The notes beneath the pieces are model-generated. The model had not been told where the DNA came from. It worked only from the letters and a program-made list of their open reading frames with translations, and did not search any database. Positions 17,542 to 28,017 of a DNA stretch of 64,000 bases are shown piece after piece. This DNA is from Flagellimonas algicola. Its GTDB lineage: Bacteria; Bacteroidota; Bacteroidia; Flavobacteriales; Flavobacteriaceae. The stretch covers positions 186,001-250,000 of the forward strand of contig NZ_VCNI01000002.1 of the NCBI RefSeq assembly GCF_005937185.1, read 5' to 3'. Position numbers and translations under genes: made by a program. The first letter of the stretch is position 1. Each line of letters starts with the position of its first letter.

Positions 17542-18090
17542 TTAGTGTGGAACCGCTTCCTTAAAAACAGGTAAAACCCTGTCTTTGTCCGATATTATCA
17601 AATCTTCCCCGTTCAAAATCCAATCAATATTAAAGGTAGGATCGTTATAGATGATACCCCCTTCTGATTCGGCATTATAGAAATTATCGCATTTGTAAAA
17701 GAATTTGGCCGTGTCACTTAAAGTTACAAAACCATGTGCACATCCACGAGGAATAAACATTTGTTTTTTGTTTTGGGAGGAAAGCAATGTGGAGACCACC
17801 TTGCCAAAAGTTTTGGAGTTGGGTCTAATGTCAACGGCCACGTCCAGTACCTCACCTTCAAGAACCCGAACCAATTTGGCCTGGGCATGTTCCCCTCGTT
17901 GAAAATGAAGTCCGCGGAGCACACCTTTCACTGAAAACGACTCATTGTCCTGCACAAAATAAGGTTTGGCGCCGGTCAATAATTCAAACTTCTCCTGATT
18001 ATAACTTTCCAAAAAATAGCCTCTTTTGTCTTCAAAGACCTTGGGCTCTATAATAAAACAACCTTCAATATGGGTTTGTTGTACTTCCAT
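17542..18090 (-). CDS. rfbC: dTDP-4-dehydrorhamnose 3,5-epimerase
   Basis: 182 residues, a usual RmlC length. RGLHFQRGEHAQAKLVRVLEG carries the catalytic His of the cupin fold, and FIPRGCAHGFVTLSD is the second family motif. It converts dTDP-4-keto-6-deoxy-glucose to the rhamno form. Three bp separate it from rfbA, so the genes are one operon. Confidence 0.95.
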   Translation of the reverse strand: MEVQQTHIEGCFIIEPKVFEDKRGYFLESYNQEKFELLTGAKPYFVQDNESFSVKGVLRGLHFQRGEHAQAKLVRVLEGEVLDVAVDIRPNSKTFGKVVSTLLSSQNKKQMFIPRGCAHGFVTLSDTAKFFYKCDNFYNAESEGGIIYNDPTFNIDWILNGEDLIISDKDRVLPVFKEAVPH

Positions 18091-18093
18091 GGA

Positions 18094-18954
18094 TTACGCT
18101 AAAACTTCCAATAATTTGGCACTGTAACCGCTCTTTAGAAAAGGCTCGGTTAGCTTTTTAAACTGACTTTTGGTAATAAATCCCATTTTGTAGGCCGAAG
18201 ATTCTATGGCTCCAATTTTTAGGCCTTGTCTTTCCTCAATGACTTGAACAAATTGCGAGGCCTGCATTAGGGATTTGAAGGTGCCGGTGTCCAACCAAGC
18301 TGTTCCACGGTCCATTATGCTTACTTTAAGCTTGTCTCGTCTCAGATATTCTTGGTTGATATCGGTGATTTCCAACTCACCACGAGCACTTGGCTGAATG
18401 TTTTTGGCAATTTCCACTACATCATTGTCATAAAAATAAATGCCTGGCACCGCATAGTTCGATTTTGGCTTCTGTGGTTTTTCCTCAATGGAAATCACAT
18501 TGCCTTCCTCGTCAAATTCAACCACCCCATATCTTTCTGGATCGTTCACGTGGTACGCATATATAATGCCTCCATCCGGGTTGTTATTGGATTGCAAAAG
18601 CGTTTCCAATCCGGTTCCGTAGAATATATTGTCTCCCAGAATCAAGGCCACTTTGTCATCACCGATGAATTTTTCACCAATAATAAAGGCTTCAGCCAGT
18701 CCATTGGGTTCATCCTGTACGGCATACTCAAACTTGCAGCCATATCTTCTACCATCACCCAACAAACGCTGGAACATGGGTAGGTCATGGGGTGTAGAAA
18801 TAATCAAAATCTCCCAAATTCCCGACTCTATCAACGTGGAAAGCGGATAATAAATCATGGGTTTGTCATAGATGGGCATCAGTTGTTTGCTCACCGCCAA
18901 GGTAATGGGGTGCAAACGAGTTCCTGAGCCACCTGCTAATATTATTCCTTTCAT
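18094..18954 (-). CDS. rfbA: Glucose-1-phosphate thymidylyltransferase
   Basis: 286 residues. [18 protein letters not shown] is the nucleotide-binding signature of sugar nucleotidyltransferases; [18 protein letters not shown] and DTGTFKSLM follow in the order of RmlA. It makes dTDP-glucose, the first committed step to dTDP-rhamnose. Second gene of the operon, 19 bp after rfbB. Confidence 0.96.
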   Translation of the reverse strand: MKGIILAGGSGTRLHPITLAVSKQLMPIYDKPMIYYPLSTLIESGIWEILIISTPHDLPMFQRLLGDGRRYGCKFEYAVQDEPNGLAEAFIIGEKFIGDDKVALILGDNIFYGTGLETLLQSNNNPDGGIIYAYHVNDPERYGVVEFDEEGNVISIEEKPQKPKSNYAVPGIYFYDNDVVEIAKNIQPSARGELEITDINQEYLRRDKLKVSIMDRGTAWLDTGTFKSLMQASQFVQVIEERQGLKIGAIESSAYKMGFITKSQFKKLTEPFLKSGYSAKLLEVLA

Positions 18955-18973
18955 GTCTTCGGGGTTAATGGTC

Positions 18974-20011
18974 CTAAGCCAGACTTTTTGTTTTGTTTTG
19001 AATAAACTTGTTTAAATACCAATCTATGGTTTTGTCTATACCGCTTTCAAAGTTTTCATCTGCCTTCCATTTTAGGTTGTTTTCTATTTTGGAGGCGTCA
19101 ATGGCATATCTAAAATCATGACCTGCCCTATCCTTGACATAGGCAATCAATTCCTTATAAGAAGTTCCATCGGTCTTAGGATGTTTTTGATCCAACAATT
19201 CACAAACGGTTTGAGCAATGTATAAATTGTTCCGTTCATTCCGTCCACCAATGTTATAGGTCTCCCCGGAAACGCCATTTTCATAAGCCAGGGCAATTCC
19301 TTTACAATGGTCCAGCACGTACAACCAGTCTCGGATGTTGGAACCATCGCCATAAATGGGAATGGCCTCACCAGATAATGCTTTTCTTATGATGGTGGGA
19401 ATTAATTTCTCATCATGCTGTTTAGGTCCATAATTGTTGGAACAATTGGTGGTTACCACGTTCATACCATAGGTATGATGGTAGCTTCTGACTATGAAAT
19501 CGGAAGAAGCCTTTGAAGCACTGTATGGGCTGTTGGGTGCATACGGCGTAGTCTCCACAAACAACCCTTTTTTGCCCAAAGTACCATAAACCTCATCTGT
19601 GGATACATGGTGAAATCTTGAATCCTTGTAGGCTTCCTTATAAACCCCTGGGCTTACCATCCACCTATTTTTGGCTACATCAATCAAATTAAATGTCCCT
19701 AAAATATTGGTTTGCATAAAGGCATCCGGATTGGAAATGGAATTGTCAACATGGGATTCGGCAGCAAAATGGATTACTCCGGTTATATCGTATTTTTCAA
19801 AAATATCCTCGATGAGTTTTCTGTCGCAGATATCTCCTTTGATGAAGGTATATCGGTCATTTCCTTCCACCTCTTTAAGATTGTCCAAATTTCCCGCATA
19901 CGTAAGGAGGTCTATATTGACCAAATGGATATCGGGATTCGCTTCCAAAAAATAGGGGACAAAGTTGGAACCGATAAATCCTGCCCCTCCGGTTACCAAA
20001 ATATGAGTCAT
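18974..20011 (-). CDS. rfbB: dTDP-glucose 4,6-dehydratase
   Basis: 345 residues. NAD-binding [17 protein letters not shown], and [10 protein letters not shown] (catalytic YxxxK near 160) are classic RmlB signatures. It converts dTDP-glucose to the 4-keto-6-deoxy sugar. First gene of the rfb operon; the 218-bp gap upstream is shared with a divergent histidine kinase gene. Confidence 0.96.
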   Translation of the reverse strand: MTHILVTGGAGFIGSNFVPYFLEANPDIHLVNIDLLTYAGNLDNLKEVEGNDRYTFIKGDICDRKLIEDIFEKYDITGVIHFAAESHVDNSISNPDAFMQTNILGTFNLIDVAKNRWMVSPGVYKEAYKDSRFHHVSTDEVYGTLGKKGLFVETTPYAPNSPYSASKASSDFIVRSYHHTYGMNVVTTNCSNNYGPKQHDEKLIPTIIRKALSGEAIPIYGDGSNIRDWLYVLDHCKGIALAYENGVSGETYNIGGRNERNNLYIAQTVCELLDQKHPKTDGTSYKELIAYVKDRAGHDFRYAIDASKIENNLKWKADENFESGIDKTIDWYLNKFIQNKTKSLA

Positions 20012-20114
20012 GAAGATTTTATTTAAATACTTGTTTTGTAAATATAATCCTACTTTTTAACCGCGTTCAATTTATGTTGTGAACAGCTGGTTTTTGTTGG
20101 TGGAACACTTTAAT

Positions 20115-20141
20115 ATAGGTTTAAAAGCTATTTGAACCTAT
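20115..20141. promoter_or_regulatory. Inverted repeat between divergent rfbB and histidine kinase genes
   Basis: ATAGGTT (20115-20121) and AACCTAT (20135-20141) are perfect arms around 13 nt. It lies in a divergent intergenic region, where operators are expected, but no known consensus fits. Confidence 0.3.
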
Positions 20142-20229
20142 TTATGGGTCTTTAACATCAGGCTTTGAAAGGTAATCCTATCAATCCTAAAATCTTTTTC
20201 CTACTTTCGTATTGGTCTTTATCTCTTAA

Positions 20230-21363
20230 ATGGAAAACCAAGTTACGGAAAAACCCTATATCCTTGCCGTTGATGACGAACAGCTTAATCTGGAGCTGCT
20301 TCGATTTATATTGGAACGATACAACTTTGAGTTTGAAGGCACCAGTGATGATGACTATTTCTTTGAGCTTTTAGAAACTCGAAAACCGGATCTCATTCTG
20401 CTGGATGTTATCATGCCACGCATTGAAGGTTTTGAACTCTGTGAAAAAGTCAAGGAGTTTGAAACGTATCGCGATATTCCCATTATTTTTCTTACGGGAA
20501 AGGTCAATGTGAAGGACAAAATCAAAGGTTTTGAAGTTGGAGGGGTGGATTATGTTACCAAACCCTTTAATGAGCAAGAACTGGTGGCCCGCATACAGAC
20601 TCACGTAGAATTGGTACGTGCCAAAAACCAAATCGAAAAGCAAGCCAAAAACCTCCAACAATCCAATGACCTGAAGGATCGAATGTTCTCCATTATAGGC
20701 CATGACTTAAGGTCTCCACTGAGTGCCGCAAAATTGAAAATGGACTTTATTATGCGGGGCATTATTGACCCCAAGGCGGATAATTTTCTGGACGATACGG
20801 TTTATGATCTTTTAAAAACGATGGATGAGGCCTTAAACTTGCTTCAAAACCTACTGGGGTGGGCCAAATCTGAAAGTGATCAAATCCAAATGATTCCTGA
20901 AAAATTGGATCTCAATGATTTAGGGGAGCAAACCTTTAGACTTCTCAAATTAGGTAGCGACCACAAGCAAATTGAAATGCAAAACAACATTCCCACGGAA
21001 ACTTTTGCTTTTGCCGATAACAACATGGTAAAAACCGTGTTGCGTAATATTGTTTCCAACGCCATCAAGTTCACCCCCGTGGAAGGTCTCATCAAGCTAA
21101 ATGGCAAAACCGGAAAAGACAACATTGTTATTGAGATTGTGGACAATGGAAATGGAATTCCCAAAGAGGATATCCAAAAAATTCTGAATCCCAACGAGCA
21201 CTTTAGCAAGCTGGGTACTGAAAAAGAACCTGGTACTGGACTGGGTCTCATTCTTTGCCAAAACTTTGTTCAAAAAAATGGAGGCGCTCTAAAAATTAAA
21301 AGTGAAGTAGGCAAAGGCAGTACCTTCTATTTTGACCTTCCCACCTACAACGGACAGGACTAG
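20230..21363 (+). CDS. Receiver-histidine kinase hybrid (REC-HisKA-HATPase)
   Basis: 377 residues with an N-terminal receiver (D15/D16 acidic pair, D59 phospho-acceptor, T89, K111) followed by a short coiled coil, HisKA with H158 (SIIGHDLRSPLS) and an HATPase domain (N box near 270, DNGNGIP, GTGLGLILC). No TM or sensor domain, so it is cytoplasmic and probably takes its input through the receiver. It is the only plus-strand gene in the polysaccharide region and its stop overlaps the convergent glycosyltransferase stop by 4 bp. A role in EPS control is possible but only from position. Confidence 0.88.
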   Translation: MENQVTEKPYILAVDDEQLNLELLRFILERYNFEFEGTSDDDYFFELLETRKPDLILLDVIMPRIEGFELCEKVKEFETYRDIPIIFLTGKVNVKDKIKGFEVGGVDYVTKPFNEQELVARIQTHVELVRAKNQIEKQAKNLQQSNDLKDRMFSIIGHDLRSPLSAAKLKMDFIMRGIIDPKADNFLDDTVYDLLKTMDEALNLLQNLLGWAKSESDQIQMIPEKLDLNDLGEQTFRLLKLGSDHKQIEMQNNIPTETFAFADNNMVKTVLRNIVSNAIKFTPVEGLIKLNGKTGKDNIVIEIVDNGNGIPKEDIQKILNPNEHFSKLGTEKEPGTGLGLILCQNFVQKNGGALKIKSEVGKGSTFYFDLPTYNGQD

Positions 21364-22568
21364 GCTACAGCTTCAGACTGTATACCTCGTTTAGCCCGCT
21401 CCCATTTTACGGACTGATTTCCCTTCAAGTATCTTCCAAAACCTAAAAACACGGAAAGGTTCATAATAAAAAAGTAATAGGGTATAAAAAGGATTTTCAA
21501 CCGAATCTGCCTGTTTTCCAAAAACCATCCCAACAAGGCGGCTGCGTAAAACAATACTTGTCCCCAAAACAGCAAGCTGAACAAACCAAAGTCAAACAAG
21601 CCTTCGTGTTGGGCTAGAAAAAAATTCATGGGTATGATCAATAGTAACAACAATGGGGTCAGTGTCCAACGTAGTACACGATGGGAAATATACTGGAAGG
21701 ATAAGGTCCCGTATTTGAAGAAATTCAACAATGACCGTAACCTCACCACGGATTGAATTCCACCTGCTGAAATCCGGATTTTTCGTTTCAACTCCTCCTT
21801 TACGTTGGCCGAAGCGGTTTCAATGGCATAGGCTTCCGGATTGTATTGGATGGTATAACCGGACATGGCCACACGCAAGGAAATCATAAAATCATCCAGC
21901 AAGGTATCTTTTTCAACTTCCTGCCAAAGGTTTGTGCGAATAGCAAATAATTCACCAGCTGCACCCACCACAGAATACAATTCGGCATCCCATTTTTTGA
22001 GCTGGGATTCGTATTTCCAATACATCCCTTCCCCTGCTCCGGCCGCATTGTCCGATTCCTTGGCATAGATTCGTTTTTCGCCGGAAACACATCCCACTTT
22101 GGGGTTGCGGAACAAACGCACAATCTCCTTGATGGAATTCTGCCCTAAATCCGTATTGGCATCGGAAAAAATAACAATAGGAGTTTTCACAAATTCCATT
22201 CCCCGGTTCATGGCTGCAATTTTTCCGGCTCTTTCATCTTTATGGTATACCTCAACCCCGTCATACTTACGAAGCAATTCCGGGGTGCCATCATCCGAAC
22301 CATCGGTTACCCAAATTTGCATCACCTTGTCCTGAGGATAATCCAAACTCTGGGAGTTTTTCACTTTTTGATCTAAAAAATCCTTTTCATTGAAGGCAGA
22401 GACGAACAAGGTGACTTCGGGTTGATAATCTTCGTTTCCAGTAAAAGCTTTGCCCAAACCCAATACACGTCTAAGTTTTATTATGGCAAACAACAAAATG
22501 CCGTATCCCAAATAGGAATAGAAAATTACAAATAATGAAATCCAGAATACTACTTTTAAAACCTCCAT
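21360..22568 (-). CDS. Membrane glycosyltransferase, family 2
   Basis: 402 residues. TM near 5-25, then a GT-A domain with VTDGSDDGT and FSDANTDLG (nucleotide/metal Asp residues), a downstream DDFMISLRV acceptor motif and a KRKIRISAGG stretch, then about three C-terminal TMs. This layout matches processive or polyprenol-linked family 2 transferases of the cytoplasmic membrane. It is the last gene of the EPS block. The sugar and linkage are not predictable. Confidence 0.85.
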   Translation of the reverse strand: MEVLKVVFWISLFVIFYSYLGYGILLFAIIKLRRVLGLGKAFTGNEDYQPEVTLFVSAFNEKDFLDQKVKNSQSLDYPQDKVMQIWVTDGSDDGTPELLRKYDGVEVYHKDERAGKIAAMNRGMEFVKTPIVIFSDANTDLGQNSIKEIVRLFRNPKVGCVSGEKRIYAKESDNAAGAGEGMYWKYESQLKKWDAELYSVVGAAGELFAIRTNLWQEVEKDTLLDDFMISLRVAMSGYTIQYNPEAYAIETASANVKEELKRKIRISAGGIQSVVRLRSLLNFFKYGTLSFQYISHRVLRWTLTPLLLLLIIPMNFFLAQHEGLFDFGLFSLLFWGQVLFYAAALLGWFLENRQIRLKILFIPYYFFIMNLSVFLGFGRYLKGNQSVKWERAKRGIQSEAVA

Positions 22569-22812
22569 TACTTTTCTTTTATTTCAGGATTTGCTCCTGA
22601 AGTTTATTATGTCATTTCCTTAGCCTTTTGTTCATTTTGTCTTGATACAAAACGAACCAAAAAATCAAGATGATTTCAAGGAAATTTTTGTTCCCTTGTC
22701 ACAAAACCGTTGATAGATTTTTCGCTACATGCTCTTTTTCGCCCAAGCGAAACGCACTTCCGCTCCATCTCCAACTATTTCTGTGAAATCCCTTTGTTGC
22801 ATTTTCCCATTG
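22569..22812. other. 244-bp gap with two inverted repeats inside the EPS block
   Basis: No gene found. 22583-22601 holds TTCAGGA-TTTGC-TCCTGAA, a perfect 7-bp hairpin in the leader of the family 2 glycosyltransferase. 22630-22657 holds GTTCATTTTGT-CTTGAT-ACAAAACGAAC, an 11-bp arm pair with one mismatch. The second looks like a dispersed flavobacterial intergenic palindrome I have a memory of, but this cannot be confirmed here. Neither has a T-run, so they are not plain terminators. Confidence 0.4.
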
Positions 22813-23451
22813 TCATACTGCAACCAAACTTTTTTTAGCAACTTTTTCCCATTCTCCTGTGCTATGATTATAGCTTTTTACCACTCTGGCCGGATTACCA
22901 ACTGCTACTGAATACGGCGGAATATCCTTGGTAACTACACTGCCCCCCGCTATAATGCAATGCTTCCCTATGGTCACTCCTGCCACTACCACACAATTGG
23001 CCCCGATCCAGGTTTCCTCCTCCACAACTATAGTGGCTGTGGACACTCCTTGGGAATGTATGGGTTGGGTCACATCTTCGTAGTTGTGGTTTAGTCCCGA
23101 TAAGACTATGTTTTGTGCCAGTCGCACATCATCTCCAATAGTAACTGGACCAATAATGGTATTACCCAAACCTATACGGGTACGATTGCCAATCTTTACC
23201 GCTCCTACCCCATTGTTGATGGTAGAAAAATCCTCAATGGTGGAATTGGATCCCAGCTCAAATGTATTCCAGGGAAGTACATCCATTCGGGTTCTTCTGC
23301 ACACCGTAGCACCCTTTCCTTTTTTATGATAAAAGGGATTGACGAACCAACGTACCCAAAGTCGTGGCCTAGCCTGATTTTTGGGAACCAACATCCAGTG
23401 TACCAGTTTTTTAATCTGTGCACTGTTCTTTATTTTGTCTTTTAGTCCCAT
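22813..23451 (-). CDS. Hexapeptide-repeat O-acyltransferase (WbbJ/maltose acetyltransferase-like)
   Basis: 212 residues. Left-handed beta-helix repeats ([LIV]GxxxxI) from about 85 to 190, e.g. IGNRTRIGLGNTIIGPVTIGDD, then the family-typical loop SGLNHNYEDVTQPIHSQG with catalytic His, and AVGNPARVVKSY. These enzymes put an acetyl group on sugars. It sits among glycosyltransferases, so it probably decorates the exopolysaccharide or its lipid-linked repeat unit. Confidence 0.88.
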   Translation of the reverse strand: MGLKDKIKNSAQIKKLVHWMLVPKNQARPRLWVRWFVNPFYHKKGKGATVCRRTRMDVLPWNTFELGSNSTIEDFSTINNGVGAVKIGNRTRIGLGNTIIGPVTIGDDVRLAQNIVLSGLNHNYEDVTQPIHSQGVSTATIVVEEETWIGANCVVVAGVTIGKHCIIAGGSVVTKDIPPYSVAVGNPARVVKSYNHSTGEWEKVAKKSLVAV

Positions 23452-23461
23452 AACACCTGTT

Positions 23462-24655
23462 TTAAGCTGATTTTTTTATCGCCTCATAAATGGCCTTCAC
23501 ATTGTTTTCCCAAGTATGACTCTTGGCAAAAGCAATTCGTTTGTTCTGCAGTTCTTTGCTGTTTTCTTCCAAAGCTTTTTCAGCCAGTTGGATATATTCT
23601 TCTTTGCTACTCCCCAAATACACATGTTCTTGGAACATCTCCATAGCCTTGGTCTTGGTGGCCAAAGTTGGCTTCCCCATAGCCAAATACTCATCAATTT
23701 TCCTCGGATAATTTCCAATGGTCCAATCGTTGACCACCTGAGGATTCATGGCAATATCAAACCCCTTGACATAGGCAGGAAGCTCTGAAGCGTCCTTGCT
23801 CCCCAGAAAGAAAACATTCTCCATTTGGTGCAAAGTCGAATTCTTGAAGTCTTCATCTTCAGGACCCACCAAAACGATGCTCCATTCCTTTTTGGTCTTG
23901 GCCATAAACTCCAGTAGTTCAATGTCCAAACGCATACTGGTCAAGTACCCAACATAGCCCAAAATGGGTCCTGGAATATCTTTGAATTCCTTCGGAATTT
24001 CTATGGTATTCCCCTCATCGTTGAACAAGGAAACATCGCAACCCTGCCCCACCATATAACTATGCGCGTTGTACTTGGCTCCGTATTCCGCATACAAAGT
24101 AGAGTTGTTTACCACAGTGTCCGCCAGTTCTATCACCTGGGGTTCAATACGTTCCCCGTGCCTTCTCCAATAGGGTACCTTTATCAGGTAATCCCGCATG
24201 TAGTAGGTGTAGTTCTGTGGTTTCAAAAGTTCTTTAAGGTGCAGTCCCAAAAACATGGAGCTATCGTTAAAGAGCAACACATTTTTGAATTTTAGCTGCT
24301 GCATGGCCTCCAAAATATCATTGGAAAAAAGCCGGGCATTTCTCTTGTTCAGTTTTTTAAACAGGAAGTGGGAGGGTATCCAGTTGATAGACTCCGTCAA
24401 GGATTTTGGGTATAGGTTCCAAAGATTATCCGCGATGGGAACCAAGCCCGTGTCCTCACCTTTGGCGATCCGTACCCTTTTTTGGACTTTTTCAGAATTT
24501 CTATCCCTTCTTAAAGTGGCTCGATCTAAAGGTGGATTTACATAGAGTACCCTATTGTGTTTCGCAAATTCAGTTGCAATGTTTTTACAATTGCTTCCAA
24601 TTTCGATATCCCAGGCTTGAATACCCACTACTACAATGTCCTGTCCTTTGATCAT
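23462..24655 (-). CDS. Glycosyltransferase, family 1/4-like (GT-B)
   Basis: 397 residues. GT-B fold with an N-terminal acceptor half (VVVGIQAWDIEIGSNCKNIATEFAK) and a C-terminal nucleotide-sugar half with PGPILGYVGYL, LVGPEDEDF and IDEYLAMGKPTLATK, the last being the usual E-x7-E region. No TM segments; cytoplasmic, probably membrane-associated. It adds one sugar to the EPS repeat unit. It is 10 bp from the acyltransferase and abuts the next glycosyltransferase. Confidence 0.85.
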   Translation of the reverse strand: MIKGQDIVVVGIQAWDIEIGSNCKNIATEFAKHNRVLYVNPPLDRATLRRDRNSEKVQKRVRIAKGEDTGLVPIADNLWNLYPKSLTESINWIPSHFLFKKLNKRNARLFSNDILEAMQQLKFKNVLLFNDSSMFLGLHLKELLKPQNYTYYMRDYLIKVPYWRRHGERIEPQVIELADTVVNNSTLYAEYGAKYNAHSYMVGQGCDVSLFNDEGNTIEIPKEFKDIPGPILGYVGYLTSMRLDIELLEFMAKTKKEWSIVLVGPEDEDFKNSTLHQMENVFFLGSKDASELPAYVKGFDIAMNPQVVNDWTIGNYPRKIDEYLAMGKPTLATKTKAMEMFQEHVYLGSSKEEYIQLAEKALEENSKELQNKRIAFAKSHTWENNVKAIYEAIKKSA

Positions 24656-25813
24656 TTAATTTTTGTTTAATTCACCATATACCTCCTCGTACAATTTGAG
24701 CACATTCTTGGCCATGGTATCCCAGGAAAATTCCTTGGCTCTTTCAATTCCCTTTTCCGACAGCAGTTTAGCCAGCATCTTGTCTTCAACTAGGCGCCTC
24801 ATGGCTTCTGTGATTTCCAAAGGTCGAGTGGGATCCACAATCAATGCTGCTTCATCTCCAGCTACTTCTGGCATGGATGACGTATTGGAAGTGACTACGG
24901 GAACCCCACAGGCCATCCCTTCCAAAATGGGAATCCCAAAGCTTTCGCGAAACGAAGGATACAGGAAAATGGTAGCCTGATTAATTAGGGCTGGCAAATC
25001 AGTATTGGGAACATATCCCGTGAGATGTATTAGCTCTCTAATTTCTGGTGCCTCAACTGCATTTAAAAGTTTTTGCAGTTCTTCCTCGTCATAATCCAGC
25101 ATGACCAGGTGGTATTGACCTGGGTAGATCTTGTTGAAATCTGAAAAGGCCTTCAGCACCCCTTTTGTATTTTTTTTTGGGTCTGTATTCCCAAGGAAGA
25201 AAAAGAAGTTATTGGGTAACTGGTATTGCTCTTTAATTCGGTTTAAACGTACTGGATTAACCACCTTTTTAAAGTGTGTCCCAACACCATTGTATATGGC
25301 CGTCAATCTGTTATCCTTAAAACCAAAATGTTTTTTGATACGCTCTTTCTCATAGTTGGAAACGGTGATGACCTTTTTACTCCTTCTAATGACCGGTGGA
25401 ACGAAATACCTTCGGTACATATTGCCCAATTTTTGGTACCAGGTACCTTCTTTGTTGAACAAGCTAATACTCTCCAGATAGATAATATCGTGAAGTGTGG
25501 TTATCAACGGTACACTTGAAAAAAGAGGCCCGGTATTACTGGTACAATGCAGCACGTCACAGCCTTCTTTTTTGGCTGCCCGTGGTAAAACCAATTGTTC
25601 CCATCCTGGATACCCCCACCTAGATTCCAATTCCACAATTTTGAAATTATCGGCTTTGGGAATACAACCATCATCAAAATCGGGTCTAACAAAAATCACG
25701 TATTCGTTGATTGGGTCTATGTCCTGTAAGCTCTTGATCAATTCCAAGGCCACCATGTCCATTCCATGTTTCTTTTTCCTAAAAAGTCGCTGTCCTTCTA
25801 TTCCGATTTTCAT
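24656..25813 (-). CDS. Glycosyltransferase, family 4 (GT-B)
   Basis: 385 residues. Starts MKIGIEGQRLFRKKKHGMD; mannosyl/rhamnosyl-transferase-type motifs DVLHCTSNTGPL, FFLGNTDPKKNTKGVLKAF and PSFRESFGIPILEGMACGVPVVTSN (E-x7-E) mark GT4. It overlaps nothing and follows the processive GT2 after 6 bp. Part of the same transcription unit. Confidence 0.9.
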   Translation of the reverse strand: MKIGIEGQRLFRKKKHGMDMVALELIKSLQDIDPINEYVIFVRPDFDDGCIPKADNFKIVELESRWGYPGWEQLVLPRAAKKEGCDVLHCTSNTGPLFSSVPLITTLHDIIYLESISLFNKEGTWYQKLGNMYRRYFVPPVIRRSKKVITVSNYEKERIKKHFGFKDNRLTAIYNGVGTHFKKVVNPVRLNRIKEQYQLPNNFFFFLGNTDPKKNTKGVLKAFSDFNKIYPGQYHLVMLDYDEEELQKLLNAVEAPEIRELIHLTGYVPNTDLPALINQATIFLYPSFRESFGIPILEGMACGVPVVTSNTSSMPEVAGDEAALIVDPTRPLEITEAMRRLVEDKMLAKLLSEKGIERAKEFSWDTMAKNVLKLYEEVYGELNKN

Positions 25814-25819
25814 CCCTGA

Positions 25820-27028
25820 TTATTGAGAGTTAATGGTTCCATGCTGGGTATGGATAAACTTTTTATTGGCCCCTTTGAGTTTGAAAAGGGAGAGAAACAT
25901 CAATAGAAAAGCCTTGGGTAGAGTTAACATTGCTCGGAAGGTACTTGCACTGTAGTATTTTTTGGGCACTGCAAAGGCAAATGCCAATGCGGTCAAGCCA
26001 AAGCAAGAGTACCAATACAGTTCTGGTATAGCTAGAATGTTATTTGCTAAAACAAGATTGACCAAGAGGTATAATGCACTAAATAATGTCACCAATCCCA
26101 ACAACAACACTCTGGGTGGAGACACCATCTGATATACCTTATCAAAGAAATCGATATTCCCTTTGGTAAAAAGTTCCTTTATACCAGGAACAAAATATCT
26201 GCCGAAGTATACAAATTGGGCAGACAGCCAACGTTTCCTTTGGTTGGCAAACACTTCTGATTTTTGAACTTTCTCGTCCAAAACGAGGGCATCGTTCAAA
26301 TACTCGATCTTGGTTCGGTTCTTCAACAACTTCAACTCTAATTCCTTGTCAAATCCACCTACGGCATTTACATGGGCCATGGTATGTTTAAAGAAATAGT
26401 AGTCAAACGCCATTCCTGAGCCGATCAAGGCCGATGAAAGCCCCAAAACTCGATGTCCTTTTCTAAAAATGTGATTGTTGACTTCTTCGCTGATCGCATC
26501 CAAAATGGCAAAAGAGGTATTGGTGTTTTTGGCAATTCGGTGCCCTTGAACAACCCTATACCCTTGATTGAATGCTTCATTGATTTTAGCAATGAAATCC
26601 CGTTCCATAATATTGTCCGCATCCAAGATCAAGGCAACGTGATATTGATCACCAATTACCTCCATGGCCTTGTTCAGCGCCTTGGACTTGGTACTTTTCT
26701 CAAAGGAGACCTCAACCAATTTAATTGGAAGTTGTCTCAATTTTTCCAGCGTAGCCGCCTGAAACGAATCCGCAATAATCACCACTTCGTATAGATGGGA
26801 AGGGTAGGATTGTTCCAAGGCTTTTTGCGCCACCTCCACAATTACGCTGTCCTCTTTGTACCCAGGAATCAGCACCGCAAATTTTCGCTGTTTTACGGAT
26901 AAGGCATCACGGGTTTTGGCCTTAAAAAGCCCAGCTACGGAAAAAACAAAGACATACATGGATGCAAATCCAAAATATCCCAACAACAAGATTTCCAAAC
27001 CGTTGATTATGATTCTTAGTACATCCAT
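25820..27028 (-). CDS. Membrane glycosyltransferase, family 2 (processive type)
   Basis: 402 residues. TM near 8-30, GT-A domain with LIPGYKEDSVIV, ADSFQ, LDADNIMERDF, then LVLDEKVQ and the QRKRW motif (QxxRW) of processive GT2 enzymes such as cellulose synthase-like proteins, and three C-terminal TMs. Active site faces the cytoplasm. Substrate unknown; UDP-sugars made next door are candidates. Confidence 0.87.
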   Translation of the reverse strand: MDVLRIIINGLEILLLGYFGFASMYVFVFSVAGLFKAKTRDALSVKQRKFAVLIPGYKEDSVIVEVAQKALEQSYPSHLYEVVIIADSFQAATLEKLRQLPIKLVEVSFEKSTKSKALNKAMEVIGDQYHVALILDADNIMERDFIAKINEAFNQGYRVVQGHRIAKNTNTSFAILDAISEEVNNHIFRKGHRVLGLSSALIGSGMAFDYYFFKHTMAHVNAVGGFDKELELKLLKNRTKIEYLNDALVLDEKVQKSEVFANQRKRWLSAQFVYFGRYFVPGIKELFTKGNIDFFDKVYQMVSPPRVLLLGLVTLFSALYLLVNLVLANNILAIPELYWYSCFGLTALAFAFAVPKKYYSASTFRAMLTLPKAFLLMFLSLFKLKGANKKFIHTQHGTINSQ

Positions 27029-27037
27029 TGGGTGCTA

Positions 27038-28006
27038 TTATCCGGCTACCAATTCCTTTATCGACTGCTCCTTTAGCAGATTGTCAAAATACTCGATCGT
27101 TTTACCAAGACCGTCACGCAATTCCACAGATGGATTCCATCCTGTCAATTTTTCTTGCGCCAAAGTGATATCTGGCTTACGTTGCATGGGATCATCCGAA
27201 GGTAACGGCAGGTTCACTATTTTCGATTTTGAACCGGTAATATCAATGATATTTTCAGCCAATTCCAACATGGTAAATTCTCCCGGATTGCCAATATTAA
27301 TTGGCCCTATAAAATCGTCTTCCGTACCCATCATCTTAATCATTCCATCCACCAAATCGCTTACATATTGAAAGCTTCTAGTTTGGGTTCCATCGCCAAA
27401 TACAGTTATGTCCTTACCTTGCAAGGCTTGCATGATAAAATTGGATACCACCCTACCGTCATCTGGCTCCATACGGGGTCCGTAGGTGTTAAAAATCCTA
27501 ACGATCTTCACTAAAACATCATTGGAATTGTGGTAGTTCACAAATAAGGATTCCGCGCACCGTTTTCCCTCATCATAGCAAGAGCGAATCCCAATTGGAT
27601 TAACATGTCCCCAATACCCTTCAGGTTGCGGGTGCAGTTCTGGATCTCCGTAAACCTCACTCGTAGAAGCTTGCAATATTTTGGCTTTGATTCTTTTTGC
27701 CAATCCCAACATATTAATGGCCCCCAAAACGGAGGTCTTTATTGTTTTGATGGGATTATGCTGGTAATGCACGGGTGACGCGGGACACGCCAAATTGTAG
27801 ATTTCATCCACTTCCAGAAAATAAGGAAGGGTAACATCATGGCGAACTACCTCAAAATAAGGGTTATCCATTAAATGTACGATCTTACTTTTTCTTCCTG
27901 TGAAGTAATTGTCCATGCTAATGACCTCGTTTCCTTCGTTCAATAGCCTTTCACAGAGATGGGAACCCACAAAACCTGCTCCCCCGGTTACTAATATTCG
28001 TTTCAT
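27038..28006 (-). CDS. UDP-glucuronate decarboxylase (UDP-xylose synthase) family SDR
   Basis: 322 residues. [55 protein letters not shown] (YxxxK) and [10 protein letters not shown] are the typical signatures of the UXS branch, which turns UDP-glucuronate into UDP-xylose. It lies 11 bp from UDP-glucose dehydrogenase, which makes its substrate, so the pair makes UDP-xylose for this cluster. Confidence 0.9.
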   Translation of the reverse strand: MKRILVTGGAGFVGSHLCERLLNEGNEVISMDNYFTGRKSKIVHLMDNPYFEVVRHDVTLPYFLEVDEIYNLACPASPVHYQHNPIKTIKTSVLGAINMLGLAKRIKAKILQASTSEVYGDPELHPQPEGYWGHVNPIGIRSCYDEGKRCAESLFVNYHNSNDVLVKIVRIFNTYGPRMEPDDGRVVSNFIMQALQGKDITVFGDGTQTRSFQYVSDLVDGMIKMMGTEDDFIGPINIGNPGEFTMLELAENIIDITGSKSKIVNLPLPSDDPMQRKPDITLAQEKLTGWNPSVELRDGLGKTIEYFDNLLKEQSIKELVAG

Positions 28007-28017
28007 CTTGCCCCTAT

